Shown here one piece after another: positions 54,087 to 61,247 of a stretch of 64,000 nucleotides of DNA (positions within the stretch are counted from its first letter, which is position 1; each line of letters starts with the position of its first letter). Source of the stretch: Ignavibacteriales bacterium (GTDB taxonomy: Bacteria > Bacteroidota > Ignavibacteria > Ignavibacteriales > Melioribacteraceae). The translations under genes and the position numbers were made by a program. Location: the NCBI GenBank assembly GCA_026390775.1, contig JAPLFF010000007.1, positions 1,550,001 to 1,614,000 on the forward strand, written 5' to 3'. The notes beneath the pieces were generated by a model. The model made no database searches. It saw only the letters and a program-made list of their open reading frames with translations, and was not told the DNA's origin.

Positions 54087-55694
54087 TTATTCAAGTACTT
54101 CAATTTTTTCAGCTGATTTTGCTTTTGATATTTTCAAAAATAAAACCGGTATAACCAACACAATTGATAAAAGCGCTGCAACCAGAAAATCATCATTGAT
54201 TCCCTGTATAAAAGATTGAGAAGAAAGATTAAGTGCAATCATAGCTTTGGCTCTCGAAGTAACTTCGGCGGGAGAACCTCCGACAGAGTGCATCACAAAG
54301 TTTTTTGCATGGATTAACGTATTCTGAAATGCCGGTGAACTTGAATCAACATTTTGAGAAAATGATTGCATGTGAAAAATAGTTCTTCTTGTTAGTAAAG
54401 AACCGAGAAGTGCAACGCCAAAGCTTCCGCCTACTTGTCGGATTGTATTAAACAATCCAGATGCCTGAGCAATTTTTTGTTTGGGAATATTCAAAAGAGC
54501 AACGGCTGATAAAGGAACGAAAATCATTCCGAGAGCAAATGCCCGAACATACAATGGAATTTGAATTTGCGAGCTTTCCGTTTGAAGCGAAAAAAATCCG
54601 TAAGCATAAAGCGACCAAGAAAGTAAAACAATTCCTATCATCACCATAAACTTTGGATTGATCTTATCCGTTAATCTTCCTGCGATCGGAGAAACAAAAG
54701 CTTGGATAATTCCGAGCGGCAGAAAAACTAATCCTGCCTGAAACGCTGTGTAGCCAAGCGAATTCTGTAAGTACAACGGCAGCAGAAAAGTACTTCCGAA
54801 AAATCCGATTCCGAATATGAAGAGAATAATATTAGCTGATGCAAAGTTTCTATCTCTAAAAAGAGTTAGATCAACTATCGGATGTTTTACATTTATTTCC
54901 GTAACAATAAAAACAACAAAGCTGATTGCGGATATAAAGAAGCAAGACAAAATAAACGGCGACGACCAACCGCCTGTATTCCATGCGGCGTTACCGTCTG
55001 CCAAAGCGAGAAGAAGAGTAGTTAAAGACAAAGTCATACTGATAAAACCAATAAAGTCAAAACTTCTCGTCTTTTCGGTTTTAAATTCTCTTTGAATAAT
55101 CATAACAGCAATGAGGCCGACAATTCCGACCGGAACATTTACATCAAATATAGCGTGCCATGAAAACGTATCAATCAAATAGCCGCCGACAAGCGGACCG
55201 AGCGAAACTGAAGCAGCTGATGCAATTCCCCAAAAACCAATTGCAGTTCCGCGTTGTTCCAGAGGAAACTCGCGCGTTACGATTGCCATGCCTACAGGCA
55301 TTACAAATCCGGCGCCGGCGCCTTGAACTACTCTAAAAAAGATCAACGCGTTCTCATCCCACGATAAACTGCATAATAACGATCCGAGAGTAAATAGAAA
55401 CATTCCACCGAGATAAGTTTTTTTGTAGCCGAGATGATCTGCGACCCAACCGGATGAAGGAAGCATCACAGCAAATATTAATAAGTAAGCAGTAAGCACC
55501 CATTCAATTTTATCCACGCTGGTTCCAAACGCCGCTGTCATTTTAGAGAGACCAACATTCACAATCGTTGCATCAAGAACTGCCATAAATGTTCCAATCA
55601 TTACACTGATGAGAACCCACCATTTATAATGTGTGTGTTCGTGATGAAGCGATGGCGCAAAACCAATAGCTGTGTTGCGAAGACCCTTAATCAT
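54087..55694 (-). CDS. emrB: EmrB/QacA-type MFS multidrug transporter (DHA2)
   Basis: 535 residues, 14 predicted helices. Motifs: VLDATIVNVGLSKM in helix 1, the D-rich loop GWVADHLGYKKTYLGG (motif A), motif C VMPVGMAIVTREFP... followed by GFWGIASAASVSLGPLVGGYL, and NTIRQVGGSFGVALLGSLL near the end. It exports hydrophobic toxic compounds by proton antiport. Its start overlaps the stop of the upstream HlyD-like gene by eight bases, so they are translationally coupled. Family and context support the EmrAB-TolC class; the name is by family rather than proven orthology. Confidence 0.9.
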   Translation of the reverse strand: MIKGLRNTAIGFAPSLHHEHTHYKWWVLISVMIGTFMAVLDATIVNVGLSKMTAAFGTSVDKIEWVLTAYLLIFAVMLPSSGWVADHLGYKKTYLGGMFLFTLGSLLCSLSWDENALIFFRVVQGAGAGFVMPVGMAIVTREFPLEQRGTAIGFWGIASAASVSLGPLVGGYLIDTFSWHAIFDVNVPVGIVGLIAVMIIQREFKTEKTRSFDFIGFISMTLSLTTLLLALADGNAAWNTGGWSSPFILSCFFISAISFVVFIVTEINVKHPIVDLTLFRDRNFASANIILFIFGIGFFGSTFLLPLYLQNSLGYTAFQAGLVFLPLGIIQAFVSPIAGRLTDKINPKFMVMIGIVLLSWSLYAYGFFSLQTESSQIQIPLYVRAFALGMIFVPLSAVALLNIPKQKIAQASGLFNTIRQVGGSFGVALLGSLLTRRTIFHMQSFSQNVDSSSPAFQNTLIHAKNFVMHSVGGSPAEVTSRAKAMIALNLSSQSFIQGINDDFLVAALLSIVLVIPVLFLKISKAKSAEKIEVLE

Positions 55695-56667
55695 TCTTCT
55701 TTTCCTTTATCTTCACTTCAACAGACATGCCCGGCAGCAATCCAAATTTTATCAGGTCGTTCGCATTTTCCGGTTTGATGGAAATCTTAACAGGAATTCT
55801 CTGTGTAACTTTTGTAAAGTTACCCGATGCATTCGAAGGAGGAATCAAAGAAAATTGTGCGGATGTGCTTGTTCCAATCTGATAAACTTTTCCGGAGAAT
55901 TTTTGATTTGGATAAGCATCTACATTTATTTCAACATCATCGTTCAATTGAATATCGTGAATTTTTGTCTCTTCAAGCTCGGCTGTTACCCAAATATTTT
56001 TCATATCGTAAATTGTAAAGATGGGCTGTCCAGGCTGAACTATATCGCCTTCAAGAATCCATCTCTTGGCAACAACACCGTCGATAGTAGAATATAATTT
56101 TGTGTTTTCAAGATTTGATTCGATCACTTTCATATCCGATTGAGCAGTAACAATACGGCTTTGTGCGATTTTATATTCCGCCTGCGCGGCTTCCAATCTT
56201 TTCTGCGCATTATCAAACTCAGCTTTGGGAATCACATTATCTTTGTACTGCGCTTTCGCTCTATCAAAATCAATCTGCGCTTTCTCGACATTCACTTTTG
56301 CAAGATCGATACTCGCCTGTGCATTGTTCAAAACAGCTTTCGTTTGATTTAGTCGGGCGATCAAGTCGGTTGAATCAAGTTCCGCAATTAATTGTTCGGC
56401 TTTAACGCTGTCACGTTCATCAGCATAAAGCTTTACAACTCTGCCTAATATTTTGGGACTTACATTTAATCTATTCCCGTCAACAAACGCATCATCTGTG
56501 GAAATTGATCCAAGATTTCCGATGAACCAGTAAACTCCGATTGCAAGCACAAGCAGGATAAACAAAAATCCAATCCAAGCGCTTTTCTTTTTATAAAGTG
56601 GAACGGACTCAATTTCCTGCTCAAATTCTTCCTTGGTATTATTTTTTATTTTGTCATTATCAGACAT
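55687..56667 (-). CDS. emrA: HlyD/EmrA-type membrane fusion protein
   Basis: 326 residues: one N-terminal helix (AWIGFLFILLVLAIGVYWFIG), a biotinyl-lipoyl-like segment (TDDAFVDGNRLNVSPKILGRV), a coiled hairpin (ALNNAQASIDLAKVNVEKAQIDFDRAKAQ) and a beta-barrel region (WVTAELEETKIHDIQLNDDVEINVDAYP). It links the inner-membrane transporter to TolC. It overlaps emrB, and the TetR gene ends 24 bp upstream of its start side. Confidence 0.9.
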   Translation of the reverse strand: MSDNDKIKNNTKEEFEQEIESVPLYKKKSAWIGFLFILLVLAIGVYWFIGNLGSISTDDAFVDGNRLNVSPKILGRVVKLYADERDSVKAEQLIAELDSTDLIARLNQTKAVLNNAQASIDLAKVNVEKAQIDFDRAKAQYKDNVIPKAEFDNAQKRLEAAQAEYKIAQSRIVTAQSDMKVIESNLENTKLYSTIDGVVAKRWILEGDIVQPGQPIFTIYDMKNIWVTAELEETKIHDIQLNDDVEINVDAYPNQKFSGKVYQIGTSTSAQFSLIPPSNASGNFTKVTQRIPVKISIKPENANDLIKFGLLPGMSVEVKIKEKKND

Positions 56668-56690
56668 GCTACTAATCTCCTATTGTAATA

Positions 56691-57299
56691 TTATTTTGAA
56701 ATTCCTTTAATGAAAATTTTAATAGCGATGTTCATTTCCGATTGCAGCCCATGAATTGTCTCGTCACTCGTCTTTAGTTCTTTAATAATTCTAAGCGTAC
56801 GAATACGCAGCCCGTGAAGAATATGGAGAAGGACTGTTCCGGTTTTCCGATGAAGTTTTTTGTCGAACTCACCGTTAGTTTTTCCTTCCGATATTATCCG
56901 GTTTATTAAACCCAGTTCTTTCTTTTCGAAATCCATAAAGAATTTTTTGTAGAATGATTTTGTATCCATGAATGTATGAAAGCTGAGCGTGCCGAGATTA
57001 AGAAAGCGCTGAAAGTAAACAAGCCTTTTGTTTACAAACTCAATCAATTTTTCGCTGGCAGAAAGTTTATCGGCAAGAATTTCTTCCATCTCTTTAATAA
57101 ACTCATTCTGTTCCTGGGTTAGAACTGCGTAGAATAAGCTTTCTTTAGTAGGAAAATAATAATAGAGAGAAGCTTTGCCCATCTCGATATCGGCGGCAAT
57201 CTCTTCCATTGTAACTTTTGAAAAACCGTAGTGAGCGAACAGTTTGCGCGCGGCATCAATTATTGTTTTTTGTTTCTCTTTTGGAAGCTGTTCCGTCAT
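56691..57299 (-). CDS. TetR-family regulator of the efflux operon
   Basis: 202 residues. The N-terminal HTH is KTIIDAARKLFAHYGFSKVT followed by MEEIAADIEMGKASLYYYF and PTKESLFYAVL, the standard TetR layout. The C-terminal ligand domain is not recognised. First gene of the minus-strand operon (24 bp before emrA), so it probably represses the pump and itself and is released by a substrate. Palindromes in its promoter cannot be verified because IS remnants begin about 120 bp upstream. Confidence 0.88.
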   Translation of the reverse strand: MTEQLPKEKQKTIIDAARKLFAHYGFSKVTMEEIAADIEMGKASLYYYFPTKESLFYAVLTQEQNEFIKEMEEILADKLSASEKLIEFVNKRLVYFQRFLNLGTLSFHTFMDTKSFYKKFFMDFEKKELGLINRIISEGKTNGEFDKKLHRKTGTVLLHILHGLRIRTLRIIKELKTSDETIHGLQSEMNIAIKIFIKGISK

Positions 57300-57423
57300 A
57301 TTCTTCAGTATTCCGACTATTTTACTTGAACGGTCGAAAAATAAGAATAATTCTCGCTAAATAAAAAATATTCATAGGAAAGAATTTTTCCAAATATGAT
57401 TATGTCCTTTGATTTTGAAACAT

Positions 57424-57495
57424 TGTTGCTATCCAAAACTCAGTCCGCATATGAAAATGCACAGATATTGTATGACGCATTTGAAAATTTATTAA
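57424..57495. mobile_element. Solo IS left end, upstream of a second copy
   Basis: CTATCCAAAACTCAGTCCGC with ATGAAAATGCACAGATATTG matches the second left-end type. It stops where the next copy begins (57496), as expected for insertion next to an earlier remnant. Confidence 0.5.
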
Positions 57496-57800
57496 TGTTC
57501 ATATCCAAAACTTTGTCCGCATATAAATAGCAAAAATATTGTGTGATATAACTGTGAAATAAAGAGGAAATAATTGTTGAGGTTAAATATATAACGGGGT
57601 TCTATTCAGAATTTCCAGCTGCTTTCTAAGAAAGATGATTTCAAGCTGTAGTTGTGTTTGAGTTTTAAAGAAACCAAGACAAAACAATAAGAAAGATTTA
57701 AGCATAATGAGTTTTGATTTGTTGTTTTAAGGAGGACAAAAATATAGATTAAAGTACGAATTAAGTGTTTTTTATTTGGACGAGGTTTTTAATAGCCACA
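57496..57800 (-). mobile_element. Internally deleted IS derivative (305 bp, MITE-like)
   Basis: Left end TGTTCATATCCAAAACTTTG; right end, in reverse complement, TGTGGCTATTAAAAACCTCG. Minus strand from about 57707 encodes the transposase N-terminus without interruption: MLKSFLLFCLGFFKTQTQLQ, then LEIIFLRKQLEIL, after which sequence from the left arm follows. The core is deleted. The right-arm block AGTACGAATTAAGTG also occurs at 43136. Confidence 0.68.
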
Positions 57801-57896
57801 ACCTTCTTTTTAAATATGGAGGGGTCAGATATAGAAAGGTGTTTTTTGTTAGATTAATTTCAGCTATTTTATTAATCATAATCATCTGGAAGAGTT

Positions 57897-58313
57897 ATGA
57901 AAAAGTACTTAGTTCTTGTTTTAGTCATTCTTTTAAGCGGTTGTGGCAAAGAAGAACCGACACCAGTTACATTAGAACCATCAATAAAAGTTGAATTAGC
58001 TGATGATATGAAAAATGCAAACATAGCACTTATTGATTATAGTTTGAGTGGTTTGTCTGGCTCAGCGAGGAATGAAAACACAATTGAAATTCTTCTTGAT
58101 AAGAAAATTTCAAATATTTGGATCAGTATCTTCGATAAAGACAGTCGATATTTAGATAAAATGAAAATTTCTTATGATAGAGGTGGTTGGGGTCCGCAAA
58201 ACTATTGGGATAATCAGCAAATTGGAGAACTTACTCCGAGATCATTTTTATATCATACTACAGTTTTTGTTTCACCTTCCTTAATTCATAAAATCGTTAT
58301 TAGTCTTAATTAA
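57897..58313 (+). CDS. Small lipoprotein of unknown function
   Basis: 138 residues with lipobox ILLSGC (Cys16). Mature part: GKEEPTPVTLEPSIKVELAD, YSLSGLSGSARNENTIEILL, and KISNIWISIFDKDSRYLDKM, then a GGWGPQNYWDNQQIG stretch. Beta-rich; no family recognised. It begins just downstream of the deleted IS copy, in an accessory stretch. No partner gene. Confidence 0.65.
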   Translation: MKKYLVLVLVILLSGCGKEEPTPVTLEPSIKVELADDMKNANIALIDYSLSGLSGSARNENTIEILLDKKISNIWISIFDKDSRYLDKMKISYDRGGWGPQNYWDNQQIGELTPRSFLYHTTVFVSPSLIHKIVISLN

Positions 58314-58333
58314 TCGGTACATAATATTATGGT

Positions 58334-58445
58334 TGTCCATATCCAAAACTCCATCCGATATAAAAATGTATAAATATTATATACATAATTATCCTAAACT
58401 ATATCAATGCTAAAAATGTCAGCCACAATTTGGTCTTATCCATAG
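58334..58445. mobile_element. Solo IS left end
   Basis: TGTCCATATCCAAAACTCCA plus the AT-rich left arm, ending near GCCACAATTTGGTC. No right end nearby. The following 370 bp before 58817 has no supported gene; a plus-strand frame at 58563-58796 lacks a signal or RBS. Confidence 0.5.
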
Positions 58446-58816
58446 TATAGCTGATTTTATTGGTGACTATGATATGGGAGGAGGGTAAGTTACTCTCCGA
58501 AGAAGATAATTTCACTAAAGCGCAACGGCAGCATATCTTGATTTCATATCTGAGTTGAGCCAGTGTTTTACTTTTCTTATATACTTTTATACTTTGCCTG
58601 TTGTGAGTTCAAGTTTTCGATCAAGTTCGTCATCGTAAATGATCGTCCGAGTAACACTGACGTTAAATACCCCATTATAAAAGATACGTTGTGCAATTAT
58701 ATTTTTGTTGACAATGCATTTATTTTTCTTAACCTTTCAATGGTTATTGTCTCCCATTATCTGATTATATTTTTTTCCCCTCCTAAGAATGCATAAAAAT
58801 ATTTAGCGAGGATGTT

Positions 58817-58975
58817 ATGAAAAAATTATTTACTCTTCACTTATCTTTAATGATTTTGCTCTCGGCTTGCAAAAAATCAATTAACTCAATTGAATCGACA
58901 TCTACAAATAATACTGGTGCAAATATTATAACTGGACCAACCGTTGACATTACTACACGGCCAATCAGTACATGA
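58817..58975 (+). pseudogene. Short lipoprotein gene, probably truncated
   Basis: MKKLFTLHLSLMILLSACKK is a clear lipoprotein signal (lipobox LLSAC, Cys18), followed by 34 residues rich in Ser/Thr/Asn and a stop. After the stop the same frame stays open for 30 codons (GRAIKITKPDDSLDGFEL), so a single nonsense change may have cut a longer gene. Then the sequence up to 59245 holds only a 36-codon frame (59121-59231) with weak support. Confidence 0.45.
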
Positions 58976-59245
58976 GGAAGAGCAATTAAAATCACAAAAC
59001 CAGACGACTCTCTTGATGGATTCGAGTTGACTTACCACCGAATTCTTTTATCCAAACTCAAAATATAAAGGTTTTCTATTCGCAAATTACTAGTCACCAA
59101 TTAGGAAGTAATTTAATCCAATGTCTGCTTTCATTCATAAAGAATACAACCGCAGTCTTTTCGATAAACTTATGAAACTGAAAATACCGGAAGAAGAGAA
59201 AAGGAATTCTAATTTCATTTATAAACAATAAAGGAGAATTTGAAA

Positions 59246-61177
59246 ATGAAAACCTTTTACCGTTTCTTAATAAAATCAGTTCTATTATGTTTCTTTATTA
59301 ACGTATCAATATATTCTCAATGGCTTCAAACAAACGGACCTTACGGTGGCTCTATTATTTCTCTTGCTGTAAGCAGTACAAATATATTTGCCGGGACTCA
59401 TAGCGGTGTTTTTTTATCGACAAACAACGGAACAAGCTGGACTGCAGTCAATAACGGCTTGATAAATACTTACGTTAGATCTCTTGCCGTAAGCGGCACG
59501 AATTTATTTGCCGGAACTAATGGCGGCGTTTTTTTATCGACCAACAACGGCACAAGCTGGACTGCGGTAAATAACGGCTTGACTAGTACAACTGTGTACT
59601 CTATTGCCGTAAGCGGTACGAATATATTCGCCGGAACTAATGGCGGCGTTTTTTTATCGACTAACAACGGTACAAGCTGGACCGCGGTTAATAACGGCTT
59701 GACGAATACTACTGTGTACGCTTTTGCCGTAAGCAGCACTAATCTATTTGCCGGGACTAATGGCGGTGTTTTTTTATCGACCAACAACGGCACAAACTGG
59801 ACTGCGGTAAATAACAGCTTGACAAATACTTACGTGAGATCTCTTGCTGTAAGCGGCACGAATCTATTTGCCGGAACTAATGGCGGTGTTTTTTTATCGA
59901 CCAACAACGGCACAAGCTGGACTGCGGTAAATAACGGCTTGACTAGTACTACTGTATACTCTATTGCCGTAAGCGGTACGAATTTATTTGCCGGGACTGA
60001 TGCCGATGGTGTTTTTTTATCGACCAACAACGGCACAAACTGGACCGCGGTTAATAACGGCTTGACGAATACTACTGTGTACGCTTTTGCCGTAAGCAGC
60101 ACAAATTTATTTGCCGGGACTAATACCGGCGTTTTTTTATCGACCAACAACGGCACAAACTGGACTGCAGTCAATAACGGCTTGACAAATACTTATGTGT
60201 GGTCTCTAGCCGTAAGCGGCACGAATTTATTTACCGGGACTGATGCCGGCGTTTTTTTATCAACCAACAACGGCACAAACTGGACGGCGGTAAACAGCGG
60301 CTTGACAAATACTTTTGTGAGATCTCTTGCTGCAAACGGCACGAATTTATTTGCCGGAACTGGCGGCGGTGTTTTTTTATCGACTAACAACGGCACAAGC
60401 TGGACTGCGGTCAATAACGGCTTGATTAGTACTACCGTATACTCTTTTGCTGTAAGCGGCACGAATATATTTGCCGGGACTCATAGCGGCGTTTTTTTAT
60501 CAACCAACAACGGCACAAGCTGGACTGCGGTAAATAACGGTTTAACAAATCCTGCTGTTTCGTCTCTAATCGTAAACGGCACAAATTTATTTGCAGGGAC
60601 TGGTGGCGGTGTTTTTTTATCAACCAACAACGGCACAAGCTGGACTGCGATCAATAACGGCTTGACTAGTACTATCGTGTACTCTTTTACCGTAAGCAGC
60701 ACGAATTTATTTACCGGGACTGATGGCGGCGTTTTTTTATCGACCAACAACGGCACAAACTGGACTGCAGTCAATATCGGTTTAACAAGTCCTGCTGTGT
60801 GGTCTCTAATCGTAAGCAGCACAAATCTATTTACAGGGACTGATGGCGGCGTTTGGAGGCGTCCTTTGATTGATATGATAACCGATATTGGAGATGAACA
60901 GAATAATTTACCAACAAGTTTTTTCTTGCAACAAAACTATCCCAACCCGTTTAATCCAACGACAACAATAAAATACTCGGTCTCCAAAGCAAGTTTTGTT
61001 ACAATAAAAATTTATGATGTATTAGGAAAGGAAATAGCAATTATAGTAAAAGAGAATAAACCAGTAGGAAGTTATAGCATCGAATTTAATGCAAGTAAAC
61101 TTGTAAGCGGAATTTATTTTTATCAACTTAAAGCTGGTGAGTATGTGAATACAAAAAAGTTGGTGCTGGTTAAATGA
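59246..61177 (+). CDS. Giant-repeat T9SS-exported propeller protein with near-identical 40-aa units
   Basis: 643 residues from ATG 59246 with AGGAGA nine bases upstream (a TTG at 59240 is not needed). Signal peptide ends SIYSQ, then WLQTNGPYGGSIISLAVS. About twelve 40-residue units follow, each of the form NLFAGTNGGVFLSTNNGTSW followed by TAVNNGLTNTYVRSLAVSGT. They end at GGVWRRPLIDMITDI and a sorting domain (QQNYPNPFNPTT ... KKLVLVK). The units are BNR/propeller-like and are nearly identical at DNA level. Probably cell-surface or secreted, possibly adhesive. The next gene is a tandem paralogue with almost the same 5' end. No partner is known. Confidence 0.88.
   Translation: MKTFYRFLIKSVLLCFFINVSIYSQWLQTNGPYGGSIISLAVSSTNIFAGTHSGVFLSTNNGTSWTAVNNGLINTYVRSLAVSGTNLFAGTNGGVFLSTNNGTSWTAVNNGLTSTTVYSIAVSGTNIFAGTNGGVFLSTNNGTSWTAVNNGLTNTTVYAFAVSSTNLFAGTNGGVFLSTNNGTNWTAVNNSLTNTYVRSLAVSGTNLFAGTNGGVFLSTNNGTSWTAVNNGLTSTTVYSIAVSGTNLFAGTDADGVFLSTNNGTNWTAVNNGLTNTTVYAFAVSSTNLFAGTNTGVFLSTNNGTNWTAVNNGLTNTYVWSLAVSGTNLFTGTDAGVFLSTNNGTNWTAVNSGLTNTFVRSLAANGTNLFAGTGGGVFLSTNNGTSWTAVNNGLISTTVYSFAVSGTNIFAGTHSGVFLSTNNGTSWTAVNNGLTNPAVSSLIVNGTNLFAGTGGGVFLSTNNGTSWTAINNGLTSTIVYSFTVSSTNLFTGTDGGVFLSTNNGTNWTAVNIGLTSPAVWSLIVSSTNLFTGTDGGVWRRPLIDMITDIGDEQNNLPTSFFLQQNYPNPFNPTTTIKYSVSKASFVTIKIYDVLGKEIAIIVKENKPVGSYSIEFNASKLVSGIYFYQLKAGEYVNTKKLVLVK
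59389..60860 (+). repeat. Tandem 120-bp coding repeat array, about 12 units
   Basis: Starting near 59389 the phrase GGTGTTTTTTTATCGAC recurs every 120 bp (123 bp once, at the DADG variant near 60001). Units differ by few bases, far less than the units of the paralogue at 61248. The array is open in frame throughout. Confidence 0.9.
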
Positions 61178-61247
61178 TTTTTCGGAATTACTTCTCAGCA
61201 CGAAAAGATAAGAAGTTTTTTTTAGAACAATAAAGGAGAATCTGAAA

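Noticed and set aside
58563-58796. 77-codon plus-strand frame rich in hydrophobic residues
   Set aside because: No start signal, lies in relic sequence; hydrophobicity is expected of AT-rich random frames.
59470-60822. Minus-strand frames of 60-114 codons repeating LVDKKTPPLVPANKF-type peptides
   Set aside because: They are the antisense shadow of the repeated coding array, with no start signals.
59389-60860. CRISPR-like regular repeat array
   Set aside because: The 120-bp units are contiguous in-frame coding sequence without spacers and give a propeller-type protein; no cas genes are present.
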